Below, piece after piece: positions 25,860 through 33,943 of a DNA stretch of 64,000 nt. A program made the translations under genes and the position numbers. Position 1 is the stretch's first letter. Every line of letters begins with the position of its first letter. The stretch is from Clostridiales bacterium (GTDB lineage: Bacteria > Bacillota > Clostridia > Oscillospirales > Oscillospiraceae): contig CABIYX010000006.1 in the NCBI GenBank assembly GCA_902363045.1, positions 56,394 to 120,393 on the forward strand, written 5' to 3'. The notes below the pieces were generated by a model. The model saw nothing but the letters and a program-made list of their open reading frames with translations, was not told the DNA's origin and searched no databases.

Positions 25860-26921
25860 ATGCCGCCCAAGGGAAAGCCGGATACCGCCGGCTATCAGCG
25901 GTTCAAAAAGGAGCTGGCCGCGGGGACGCCGGGAAAACTGTATGTTCTGCACGGGGAGGAGACCTATCTCCGGGACCACTACCTGGGGAAGCTGCGGTCC
26001 CTGCTGCTCACCGGAGGGATGGGGACCTTCAATCTCCATGAGGTCCCGGCCCGGGAGATGTCCCCCCGCCGCCTGGAGGAGGCGCTGGACTGCCTTCCCA
26101 TGATGGCGGAGCGCACCCTGGTTCTGGTGACCGACTTCGACCTGTTCAAGGCGGGGGAGAAGGATCGGGAGGAATATATCAAGCTGCTGGGGGACCTGCC
26201 GGACTATGTGTGTCTGGTGTTCCTGTATGATCTGATCCCCTACAAGGGGGACGCCCGGACCAAGCTGGCCGGTGCCATCAAGCAGAACGGCGTGGTGGTC
26301 AACTTCGCCCGCCAGGACCAGGGGGATCTGGTGGACTGGGTGCGCCGGCGGTTCCGGGCCCTGGGGAAGGACATCGACTCCCGCCTGGCCCTGGATCTGA
26401 TCTTCCTGTGCGGAGATCTGATGACCAACCTCATTGGGGAGATCGAGAAGGTGGGGGCCTATGCCAAGGGCCAGCGGATCACCCGGGGGGACATCGACGC
26501 GGTGGCCACCCCCCAACTGGACGCGGTGGTGTTCCGCATGACCGACGCCATCGGCGAGGGAAAGTTCGACCGGGCGGCGGAGGTGCTGGGGGAGCTGTAC
26601 CAGATGCAGGAGCCCCCCATCAAGATCATGTGGTCCCTGGGGCGGCAGATGCGGCAGCTCTACTCCGCCCGCCTGGCCCTGGAGCAGGGGAGGGGGCCCC
26701 AGTACCTGGCGGAGCTGTGGGGGCTCAAGCCCTATCCGGCGGAGAAGCTGATGGGGGCGGCCCGCCGGTTCACCCTGCCCTGGTGCCGCCGGGCGGTGGT
26801 GCGCTGCGGCGAGGTGGATCTGGCTATGAAGTCCACCGGACAGGACGGGCAGCAGCTGCTCACCGGCCTGCTGCTGGAGCTGGCCGCCCCCGCCTCCCGG
26901 CCCGCGCCCCAGCGGAGATAA
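25860..26921 (+). CDS. holA: DNA polymerase III delta subunit
   Basis: HolA is the clamp-opening subunit of the replicative clamp loader. The 353-residue protein shows the AAA-like N-terminal domain (KLYVLHGEETYLRDHYL), a typical degenerate P-loop, and the LGKDIDSRLALDLIFLCGDLMTNLIGE-type second domain. MWSLGRQMRQLYSARLAL marks the collar domain. AGGAGG precedes the ATG. It is 9 bp upstream of rnmV and likely co-transcribed. Confidence 0.93.
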   Translation: MPPKGKPDTAGYQRFKKELAAGTPGKLYVLHGEETYLRDHYLGKLRSLLLTGGMGTFNLHEVPAREMSPRRLEEALDCLPMMAERTLVLVTDFDLFKAGEKDREEYIKLLGDLPDYVCLVFLYDLIPYKGDARTKLAGAIKQNGVVVNFARQDQGDLVDWVRRRFRALGKDIDSRLALDLIFLCGDLMTNLIGEIEKVGAYAKGQRITRGDIDAVATPQLDAVVFRMTDAIGEGKFDRAAEVLGELYQMQEPPIKIMWSLGRQMRQLYSARLALEQGRGPQYLAELWGLKPYPAEKLMGAARRFTLPWCRRAVVRCGEVDLAMKSTGQDGQQLLTGLLLELAAPASRPAPQRR

Positions 26922-26930
26922 GGAGGAGCC

Positions 26931-27536
26931 ATGCTGATGATACGGGAAGCGATCGTGGTGGAGGGGCGGTACGACAAAAATACCCTCTCCCAGGTGGTGG
27001 ACACCCTGATCCTGGAGACCAACGGCTTCGGCATTTTCAAGGACCCGGAGCGGATGTCCCTCCTCCGCCGGGCGGCGGAGCGGCGTGGGCTCATCGTGCT
27101 CACCGACTCTGACGGGGCGGGCTTTGTGATCCGGAACCGGATCCGGGGGGCCATCCCGGCGGAGCATTTGAAGCACGCCTATATCCCGGACGTGTACGGG
27201 AAGGAGAAGCGGAAGCGCCAGCGGGGCCGGGAGGGCAAGCTGGGGGTGGAGGGGATGCCCCCCCAGGTGCTGGAGCAGGTGCTCCGCCGGGCGGGGGCCA
27301 CCGTCCTGGATGCCCAGGCCCCGGAGCGGGCTAGGCCCGGCCTGACCAAGGCGGACCTGATGGCTGCGGGGCTCACCGGAGGGGCGGACAGCGCCCGGCG
27401 GCGGCAGGCCCTGCTGAAGGAGCTGGAGCTGCCGGAGCACACCTCGGCCAACGCCCTGCTCCAGGTGCTCAACGGCTGCTATTCCCGGGAGGAGGCGCTG
27501 GACCTGTTGGGGCTCAAGGACTTTGACGAGATGTAA
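26931..27536 (+). CDS. rnmV: Ribonuclease M5
   Basis: This Toprim-domain nuclease matures 5S rRNA. The 201-residue protein has the Toprim Glu in IVVEGRYDKN and the DxD in LTDSDGAG, followed by FVIRNRIRG, all family hallmarks. The C-terminal part after about residue 120 is the RNase M5-specific domain. AAGGAGGAGCC lies before the ATG at 26931. Confidence 0.93.
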   Translation: MLMIREAIVVEGRYDKNTLSQVVDTLILETNGFGIFKDPERMSLLRRAAERRGLIVLTDSDGAGFVIRNRIRGAIPAEHLKHAYIPDVYGKEKRKRQRGREGKLGVEGMPPQVLEQVLRRAGATVLDAQAPERARPGLTKADLMAAGLTGGADSARRRQALLKELELPEHTSANALLQVLNGCYSREEALDLLGLKDFDEM

Positions 27537-27621
27537 ACCACGGGTTAGCAGAGAGGAAACCGCCGGGTGGTGGCAGAACAGGCGGCCGCCTGATAGGGTG
27601 GAGGCGAGGAGATGATGGACC

Positions 27622-28938
27622 ATGACCACAGGACAACGCATCGCCGCCAAGCGGAAGGAGCGGGAGCTGTCCCAGGAGAGCCTGGGGGCGGAGCTGGGGG
27701 TATCCCGGCAGACCGTGTATAAGTGGGAGAGTGACACCTCCCTGCCGGAGATCGAGAAGCTGGTGGCCCTGAGCCGCCTGTTCCAGGTGCCTGTGGGCTG
27801 GCTGCTGGGGGTGGAGGAGGTCCCGGAGGCGGCGGAGTTCTCCGAGGACCAGCTGAAGCTGCTGGAGGAGCTGCTGGGCCGCTATCAGCGGGCGGAGCAG
27901 GCGGAGCTGAGCCAGGGCCAGCGGGCGCAGGTGGAGGCCCTGGTGGAGGAGCGGCTGTCCGGGAGCGGAAGGCCCCGGCGGCGGTGGCCCTGGGTGCTGG
28001 CCGCCCTGGCGGTGGTCTGGGCCGGGTGGAGCGTCTTCAGCCGTCTGGACCGGGTAGACAGGCAGTACAACAGTCTGGCCAACTCGGTGAATAACGTCAG
28101 CCACTCGGTGAATAACGTCAGCCACTCGGTGAACGCTCAAATCGGCTCTATCACCAGCCGGGTGGAGGAGCTTCTGAAGGCCCAGAACGACCTGACCGCC
28201 GACTATGCCACCCGGCTGGTCTCCGCCGATCTGGCAGAAAATACGGCGCGGTTCTCCCTGCGGGCGGTGCCCAAGACCTATACGCCCGGAATGTCGGTGG
28301 TTTTTCTGGCGGACAGCGGCGGGGAGGTGCGGGAGCTGGAGGCGGCGGAGGAGGAGAACGGAGTGTTTACCGGGGAGATGGCCTGTCCCCTGACGGACAG
28401 CGTTACCCTCTCCGCCGTCTTTGTCACCGGGGACACCCGGCAGACCCAGCTGCTGGACCAGTACCAGGGGCTGTACCTGGAGAGCCTTCCCCGGGTAGAG
28501 CCAATGGATCTTTCCGGTCTGCTGTGCGTGGAGCGGGGGGAAAACGGCCGCTTCGCCCTGCCGGAGGGATACATTACCGTGGGCGGGGAGGGGGCCTCCG
28601 CCCCCGCCGTCAACGGGACCTTGGGGATGAGCCGGCTGAAGGAGGTCCGGGTGGGCCTGTTCCGCAATTTTGAGCTGGTGACCTGGCTGGAGCCCTGTGA
28701 GAAGCCGGACAGCTTCGAGGGCTTCACGGGGGAGGCGTTCTACCGGCTGCCCCCTATGGAGCTGGACCTGGCGGAGGGGGACACGCTGGCCTTCGCCGCC
28801 GTGGCCGCCGACGAGTATGGCCGGAGGTGGGTGTCCCCCTCGGTCCCGGAGTATCAGGTGCAGGATGGGGAGATCGCCTGGCCGGAGGAATCGGTGGTCT
28901 ATCAGAAAAATACCCTGGCGGACTGGGGCCTGGAGTAG
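27622..28938 (+). CDS. Membrane-anchored HTH regulator with large external domain
   Basis: The 438-residue protein has an XRE-type HTH at 1-62 (LSQESLGAELGVSRQTVYKWE), an acidic linker, and one membrane segment at about 122-140. An external region of roughly 295 residues follows with no recognised domain. The segment just outside the membrane contains 7-residue tandem repeats (SVNNVSH), encoded by a 21-bp DNA repeat at 28083-28124. The architecture suggests a one-component transmembrane regulator sensing outside conditions. The target genes are unknown. Two terminators follow. Confidence 0.8.
   Translation: MTTGQRIAAKRKERELSQESLGAELGVSRQTVYKWESDTSLPEIEKLVALSRLFQVPVGWLLGVEEVPEAAEFSEDQLKLLEELLGRYQRAEQAELSQGQRAQVEALVEERLSGSGRPRRRWPWVLAALAVVWAGWSVFSRLDRVDRQYNSLANSVNNVSHSVNNVSHSVNAQIGSITSRVEELLKAQNDLTADYATRLVSADLAENTARFSLRAVPKTYTPGMSVVFLADSGGEVRELEAAEEENGVFTGEMACPLTDSVTLSAVFVTGDTRQTQLLDQYQGLYLESLPRVEPMDLSGLLCVERGENGRFALPEGYITVGGEGASAPAVNGTLGMSRLKEVRVGLFRNFELVTWLEPCEKPDSFEGFTGEAFYRLPPMELDLAEGDTLAFAAVAADEYGRRWVSPSVPEYQVQDGEIAWPEESVVYQKNTLADWGLE
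28083..28137 (+). repeat. 21-bp tandem repeat inside the HTH-membrane gene
   Basis: Two identical 21-bp units (28083-28103, 28104-28124) and a partial third encode SVNNVSH repeats. Such in-frame repeats can vary in copy number by slippage. Confidence 0.8.
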
Positions 28939-28954
28939 GCGGCCCGCGCCGGTG

Positions 28955-28987
28955 CCGTTCAGCGGCTTTTGCCGGAACGGTTTTTTT
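28955..28987 (+). terminator. Terminator of the HTH-membrane gene
   Basis: The stem CCGTTC/GAACGG with inner CGGC-TTTT-GCCG (28955-28980) is followed by T7 and the TTTGACAAGC tail shared with other terminators in the window. Confidence 0.85.
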
Positions 28988-28997
28988 GACAAGCTGA

Positions 28998-29034
28998 GCA
29001 GGCGGAGGTGAACTTCACCTCCGCCTGCTGTTTT
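28998..29034. terminator. Bidirectional terminator between the HTH gene and spoIVA
   Basis: A 13-bp perfect stem (28998-29010 with 29016-29028) is followed by TGTTTTTTG on the plus strand. It lies between convergent genes. Confidence 0.8.
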
Positions 29035-29044
29035 TTGCAGACTG

Positions 29045-30523
29045 TCACAATATGATGCAGATCAGGCCGCCGGAGCCCTCATTGATGATCCGCTGGAGGG
29101 TCTCCCTCAGCTTCTCCCGGGCGTCCTCCGGCATCCGCTTGACCTTGGCGTTCAGATCCTCGCCCACCAGTTCGTGGAAGGATTTCCCAAAGATGTTGGA
29201 CTGCCAGATCTTGGCTGTATCCCCCTCGAACTCCTGGAGCAGATAGTGGATCATCTCCTCGCTCTGCTTCTCGCTGCCCACGATGGGGGACACCTCTGTC
29301 TCAATGTCCGCCCGGATCATGTGGATGGAGGGGGCGCTTGCCTTCAGCCGCACGCCGTACCGCCCGCCCTGGCGGACAATCTCCGGCTCCTCCAGCACCA
29401 GGGAGTCAATGGAGGGCACCACGATGCCGTATCCGGTCTCCTCCACCTCCTTCAGGGCGTCGGCCACCTTGTCATACTCCGCCTTCACCTGGGCCAGCTG
29501 GGTGAGCAGGGCCATCAGGTCCCCGTCGTCCCCGATCTGGAACCCCGACTGCTGGGACAGCGTATCATAGAATAAGGCCCGGGGAAGCTCCAGCACAGCG
29601 GCGGCCAGACCGGTGCCCAGGTCGATGTTGGTCACCCGGGCCTGGCTGACCTGCTCGTACTCCCGCATGGCCCCGATGGCCCAGTCCACGTCCCGGATGC
29701 GGTGGAGCTGCTCCGCCCCCTGCCGGATCGCCCCGTACAGGGCGGCCTTGATGGGGTGCTCCTGGGGCAGGGCGTCCACCCAGGGGGGGAGGAACAGGTC
29801 CAGCTCCTTCAGGGGGAATTCATACAGCACCTGCTTGAGCAGGCCGCTGATGTCCTCCTCGCCCAGCTCCAGGCAGTTGGCCGCCACACAGGCCACCTGG
29901 TGCCGCTGGGCGATGTCCGCCCGGATGGCCCGGGCACGCTCAGAGTCAGGATAGGCGGAGTTGAGCACCACCAGGAAGGGCTTTCCTAGCTCCTTCAGCT
30001 CGGCGATCACCCGCTCCTCCGCCTCCAGATAATCCTCCCGGGGAATATCCGTGATGGTGCCATCGGTGGTGATGACCACCCCGATGGTGGCGTGCTCGGC
30101 GATCACCTTGCGGGTGCCGATCTCCGCCGCCTCGGACATGGGGATCTCCCGGTCGAACCAGGGGGTGGTCACCATCCGCTGCTCCTCGCCCTCCAGCTGG
30201 CCCACCGCGCCGTCCACCATATAGCCCACGCAGTCGATGAGCCGCACCTGGAAGGCCGCGCCGCCGTCCATGGAGATGGAGACCGCCTCCTCCGGAACGA
30301 ACTTGGGCTCCGCCGTCATAATGGTGCGGCCAGAGCCGCTCTGAGGCAGCTCGTCCCGGGCACGCTCCCGGCGGTAGACGTTTTCGATGTTGGGGATGAC
30401 CAGGGTCTCCATGAAGCGCTTGATAAAGGTGGATTTTCCGGTGCGCACCGGCCCCACCACCCCGATGTAGATGTCGCCCTCGGTCCGAAGCGCGATCTCC
30501 TCGTAGATTTTGCGATCTTCCAC
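29045..30523 (-). CDS. spoIVA: Stage IV sporulation protein A (spore coat ATPase)
   Basis: SpoIVA is the ATP-driven, self-polymerising protein that forms the base of the spore coat on the forespore surface. With the GTG at 30523 (GGAGG 7 nt upstream) the protein has 492 residues, the same length as Bacillus SpoIVA. Walker A GPVRTGKST lies at about 24-32, with LIDCVGYMVDG downstream and the conserved C-terminal end SGGLICIIL. The gene lies downstream of the sipL-like and spoVM-like genes on the same strand, so partners in coat assembly are clustered. SigE control is expected from the family. Confidence 0.97.
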   Translation of the reverse strand: MEDRKIYEEIALRTEGDIYIGVVGPVRTGKSTFIKRFMETLVIPNIENVYRRERARDELPQSGSGRTIMTAEPKFVPEEAVSISMDGGAAFQVRLIDCVGYMVDGAVGQLEGEEQRMVTTPWFDREIPMSEAAEIGTRKVIAEHATIGVVITTDGTITDIPREDYLEAEERVIAELKELGKPFLVVLNSAYPDSERARAIRADIAQRHQVACVAANCLELGEEDISGLLKQVLYEFPLKELDLFLPPWVDALPQEHPIKAALYGAIRQGAEQLHRIRDVDWAIGAMREYEQVSQARVTNIDLGTGLAAAVLELPRALFYDTLSQQSGFQIGDDGDLMALLTQLAQVKAEYDKVADALKEVEETGYGIVVPSIDSLVLEEPEIVRQGGRYGVRLKASAPSIHMIRADIETEVSPIVGSEKQSEEMIHYLLQEFEGDTAKIWQSNIFGKSFHELVGEDLNAKVKRMPEDAREKLRETLQRIINEGSGGLICIIL

Positions 30524-30618
30524 TTGAATTCCTCCTTCGGCCCGCGAGCCGGTCATTTCCCTACACTATATGGGGATAAGCTGTGAGATATGACGGCTCC
30601 CCGCCGCCTCCCAGAAGG

Positions 30619-30651
30619 AAAAACGCCCCGGCCGCGCAGGCGGCCGGGGCG
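30619..30651 (-). terminator. Terminator after the sipL-like gene
   Basis: A 12-bp perfect GC stem (30624-30635 with 30640-30651) is followed on the minus strand by GTTTTTCC. It would separate the sipL-like transcript from spoIVA or partly attenuate read-through. Confidence 0.8.
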
Positions 30652-30661
30652 GAACAGCGCG

Positions 30662-32188
30662 TCAGCGCGCGCTGGGGATCAAGAGCATCTGTCCCAGGGG
30701 CAGCTGTCCCTCCTCCAGGCCGTTGGCCTGGACGATCTGCTCCGTGGTGGTGCCGTAGGCCTTGGCCAGCTCCCACAGGCCCTCCCCGGGGGAGGCCAGC
30801 CGGAGCACCACCGAGGGCTGATCCCCCTCGCCCCGGGTCCGGGGCTCTCCCAGGACGGCCCCGCACACCGCCGTGGTGTGCCGCTCCCGAAGGATGAGGA
30901 ACTGGAAGTCCACCGCGAAGCGCACCTCGATCCCACCAGCGGAGGGGGCGGCGAACACCTCCCCGGAGCAGGCCGCCCGGCAGCAGCACCGTGCCCCCTC
31001 CGGGGCGTCCAGGCGGCAGGAGACGGTCAGGGGCCGCTGGAGGGCCTGGAGGGCGTCGTTCTCGTCCAGGTAGAGGACGGTGACCCGGGCCTCGCCCTCC
31101 AGCACCAGCTGGTCCCCCTCGCGGCTCCTCCGGATCTCGCCCAGAGACACCCAGCTGTCCGTCACGCTGCGGGGCAGGGCACCCGTCTCCATCAGCTCCC
31201 GCACGTTCTGGGTGCGGGAGGACTGCTCCACCAGCTGCCACAGGACCTGCTCCTCCCGCTCCACCTGGGTCTGGAGGGCGGTGCTGTACAGGTCCTGGAG
31301 GAGAGTGACCGGACGGCGGCTCCACACCTGGGCCTGAGCCAGCAGGTCCAGCACCACCTCCACGGTCCGGCCGTCCTCTCCGGCGGGCTGGCAGCTCAGC
31401 TGGGTCAGCTCCACCGCCATGCGGCACTCGCCTCCCTCGCCCAGCCCCGGGACCTCCATGATCTGGGAGAAGGGGAGGTTCTCCCGACAGGCGTTCAGCC
31501 CGCCGCCGGCCTCCTGCACCAGCAGCTGGAGCTCCACCGCCCCCTTGAAGATCAGCTTGCTGCCGATGAGGCGGCTCTCCCCGCACAGGGGCACGGCCCG
31601 GCAGGCGGCCAGCTGCACCGGCTCCCCCTGTCCCACGTTCAGCCGGACCTGCTCTGAAAATGTAAAGGGTTTTTCCTGCACAGCCTCCAGCTGATAGCTC
31701 TCCTGCTCCGTCATCCGCTGCTGCACCCCGTGCGACTCAGGGTCCAGCACCCCCTGGCAGCACACCCGCTCCCTGGGCTGGAGGGCGGTCACATCCACCG
31801 CCAGGTCGGCCCGGAGCAGCACCTTGCGGGGGTTGAGGGCACGGGCCTCCGCCCCCCGGAGCCGGACGCAGGCCTGGACCTGGCCCTGCTCCGTCAGCCC
31901 CGGAGCCTCCAGCTGGACGGAGAAGGGCAGGGCTGCCTCCATGCGGCGCAGCCCGCCCCCCTCCTCCGGCTGGTAGAGGAGGACGGCCCGGACGCTTCCG
32001 CTCACCGCCGCCGTCCCCTCCCGGGCCTGCTTCCCATTCAGCGCCGCCTGTCCGCACACCGCCACGATGCGGAGGATGTCCGGGCAGGCGTCGGGCACGA
32101 TGGTCTCCAGGGTCTCCTCCTGACAGAGCGTCCCGTCCGCCACGATCTCCCAGCAGTGGATCACATCCCGATCAAATTCCAATTCCAT
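30662..32188 (-). CDS. sipL: SipL-like spore coat morphogenesis protein (SPOCS and LysM domains)
   Basis: In Clostridioides difficile SipL binds SpoIVA through its LysM domain to encase the forespore. This protein has 508 residues from ATG 32188 (GAGAGG upstream). It begins with a DUF3794/SPOCS-type region (ETIVPDACPDILRIV). More SPOCS-like segments follow at about 160-290 and 300-430. It ends with one LysM (LWELAKAYGTTTEQIVQANG) at about 460-508. Its place between the spoVM-like gene and spoIVA supports the SipL role; the symbol rests on domain order and context. Confidence 0.88.
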   Translation of the reverse strand: MELEFDRDVIHCWEIVADGTLCQEETLETIVPDACPDILRIVAVCGQAALNGKQAREGTAAVSGSVRAVLLYQPEEGGGLRRMEAALPFSVQLEAPGLTEQGQVQACVRLRGAEARALNPRKVLLRADLAVDVTALQPRERVCCQGVLDPESHGVQQRMTEQESYQLEAVQEKPFTFSEQVRLNVGQGEPVQLAACRAVPLCGESRLIGSKLIFKGAVELQLLVQEAGGGLNACRENLPFSQIMEVPGLGEGGECRMAVELTQLSCQPAGEDGRTVEVVLDLLAQAQVWSRRPVTLLQDLYSTALQTQVEREEQVLWQLVEQSSRTQNVRELMETGALPRSVTDSWVSLGEIRRSREGDQLVLEGEARVTVLYLDENDALQALQRPLTVSCRLDAPEGARCCCRAACSGEVFAAPSAGGIEVRFAVDFQFLILRERHTTAVCGAVLGEPRTRGEGDQPSVVLRLASPGEGLWELAKAYGTTTEQIVQANGLEEGQLPLGQMLLIPSAR

Positions 32189-32293
32189 GTGCAGTTCCTC
32201 TCCCTTTCCCATAGGATGGGCCTCCGGTCACCGGGGCCCGGGCCTTCTTTGGGACACTATATGTCCGGGAGCGGGAGAATATGTCCACCTGTC

Positions 32294-32368
32294 TCAGCCC
32301 TTCAGACCGAACAGCCTGCGCAGCAGCCCGCGCAGGCATTTGGGCGAGCGTACCACCACGATACCCAT
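32294..32368 (-). CDS. spoVM: SpoVM-like 24-residue spore coat anchor peptide
   Basis: The frame ATG 32368 to TGA 32294 encodes MGIVVVRSPKCLRGLLRRLF plus GLKG. Without gaps it aligns with Bacillus SpoVM (26 residues), keeping Pro9, Lys10, Leu12 and Gly14 and the amphipathic basic helix that recognises convex forespore membrane and recruits SpoIVA. A strong GGGAGGGAGGG site lies 7 nt upstream. A possible SigE-like -10 (CATATACT, 32409-32402) lies upstream, with a weak -35. The sipL-like gene and spoIVA follow on the same strand. Codon count, ribosome site and context agree. Confidence 0.85.
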   Translation of the reverse strand: MGIVVVRSPKCLRGLLRRLFGLKG

Positions 32369-32500
32369 TCCGCGACCCTCCCTCCCAACAGATCATAGTC
32401 CAGTATATGGCCCGGCAGAACCAAATGACACCGCCCGGACAGGCGGCCGCGGGGTCGGAGGGAAATTTTCTGCCGGGGCCGGAGCGGCCGCTATCCCACG

Positions 32501-32529
32501 TTGCATTTTTCCCACCGGTCCGGTATAAT
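32501..32529 (+). promoter_or_regulatory. Promoter of the cobalamin operon
   Basis: TTGCAT (32501-32506) and a perfect TATAAT (32524-32529) are separated by 17 bp, 35 bp before the cbiA start. The leader is too short for a cobalamin riboswitch. Confidence 0.8.
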
Positions 32530-32563
32530 ATAAGTTGTTTGTTTGGAAAGGAGGAGGACAGCC

Positions 32564-33943
32564 ATGGAGGAGAGGCTGGACCTGCCCCGCCTGCTGGTGG
32601 CCGCTCCGGCCAGCGGCAGCGGCAAGACCACCGTGACCTGCGCCCTGCTCCGGGCCTTTCAGCGCCGGGGGCTGGACCCCTGCGCCTTCAAGTGCGGGCC
32701 GGACTATATCGACCCCATGTTCCACCGGGAGGTGCTGGGCCTGCCCAGCCGGAACCTGGACCTGTTTTTCAGCGGGGAGGACCAGGCCCGCGCCCTGCTG
32801 TCCTCCGCCGGGCGTGGCCACGGCGTGGCGGTGCTGGAGGGGGTCATGGGCTGTTACGACGGCGTGGGGGGCACGGAGCGGGCCAGCAGCTGGAACCTGG
32901 CCCGGGCCACCGGGACCCCCATCCTGCTGGTGGTGCGCCCCCAAGGGGCGGCCCTCACTCTGGCGGCCATGGTGCGGGGGCTGGCCCGGTTCCGCAGTCC
33001 CGGTATGATCGGCGGGCTTCTTCTCAATGGCTGCTCCCGGGGGCTGGCGGAACTGCTCACGCCCATGCTCCAAAGGGAGACGGGCCTTCCGGTGCTGGGC
33101 TGGCTGCCCCAGCTGCCCGACTGCGCCATCGCAAGCCGGCACCTGGGCCTGCTCACGCCGGGGGAGGTCCAGGGGCTGGCAGACAAGGTGGACCGGCTGG
33201 CCAGCCAGCTGGAGGAGACGGTGGATCTGGAGGGCGTCCTGGCCCTGGCCCGGTCCGCCGCCCCTCTGCCGGCGGAGCCCTCCGCCGTCCAGCCGGAGCC
33301 GGAGGGCCCCGTGGTGGCGGTGGCCCGGGACCGGGCCTTCTGCTTCTACTATGAGGAGAACCTGGAGCTGCTGCGGCGGAACGGCCTGCGTCTGGCGGAG
33401 TTCAGCCCCCTGGAGGACCGGGCGCTGCCCGCCGGGGCCTGCGGATTGTACCTGGGCGGGGGCTACCCGGAGCTGTGGGCGGAACGCCTCAGCCAAAATA
33501 CTCCGATGCGCCGGACGGTCCGGGAGGCCATCCGGGGCGGGATGCCCACCCTGGCGGAGTGCGGCGGCTTCCTCTACCTCCAGCGCAGCCTGGAGGACCC
33601 GGAGGGCCATGCGTGGCCCATGGCGGGCGTCCTGGCGGGGGAGGGGATACGCGGCCGGGGGCGGCAGCCCTTTGGCTACCTCACCCTGCGCCCGGAGGGG
33701 GACGCCCCCTATCTGGCCCCCGGGGAGGAGATCGCCGGACATGAGTTTCACCGCTGGGCCTCCACCCAGCCGGGGGATGCCTGCCGGGCTGTCCGGCCTT
33801 CCGGCGGCGATCCAAGGCCCTGCATGACCTGTGAAGGGAAACTGCTTGCCGGATTTCCTCACCTCTATTTCCCCTCAAATCCCCGCTTCGCGGCCCGCTT
33901 TGCCGCCGCCTGCGTCCAATATCAGAAGGAGACTGCGCCATGA
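32564..33943 (+). CDS. cbiA: Cobyrinate a,c-diamide synthase
   Basis: CbiA amidates the a and c carboxylates of the corrin ring using glutamine and ATP. The 459-residue protein has the P-loop PASGSGKTT, FKCGPDYIDPMFH, and a class I glutaminase half with GGGYPELWAERL, the nucleophile Cys in LAECGGFLYL and the His in GHEFHRW. AAGGAGGAGG precedes the ATG at 32564. It is the first gene of an operon with its own promoter. Its stop overlaps cobT (ATGA). Confidence 0.95.
   Translation: MEERLDLPRLLVAAPASGSGKTTVTCALLRAFQRRGLDPCAFKCGPDYIDPMFHREVLGLPSRNLDLFFSGEDQARALLSSAGRGHGVAVLEGVMGCYDGVGGTERASSWNLARATGTPILLVVRPQGAALTLAAMVRGLARFRSPGMIGGLLLNGCSRGLAELLTPMLQRETGLPVLGWLPQLPDCAIASRHLGLLTPGEVQGLADKVDRLASQLEETVDLEGVLALARSAAPLPAEPSAVQPEPEGPVVAVARDRAFCFYYEENLELLRRNGLRLAEFSPLEDRALPAGACGLYLGGGYPELWAERLSQNTPMRRTVREAIRGGMPTLAECGGFLYLQRSLEDPEGHAWPMAGVLAGEGIRGRGRQPFGYLTLRPEGDAPYLAPGEEIAGHEFHRWASTQPGDACRAVRPSGGDPRPCMTCEGKLLAGFPHLYFPSNPRFAARFAAACVQYQKETAP

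Noticed and set aside
28083..28137. CRISPR-like tandem repeat
   Set aside because: There are no spacers. The units are contiguous and in frame with the HTH-membrane gene. The 108-bp Sel1 repeats were rejected as CRISPR for the same reason.
32369..32563. Cobalamin riboswitch upstream of cbiA
   Set aside because: The promoter lies only 35 bp before the start codon and no B12-box or complex fold is recognised.
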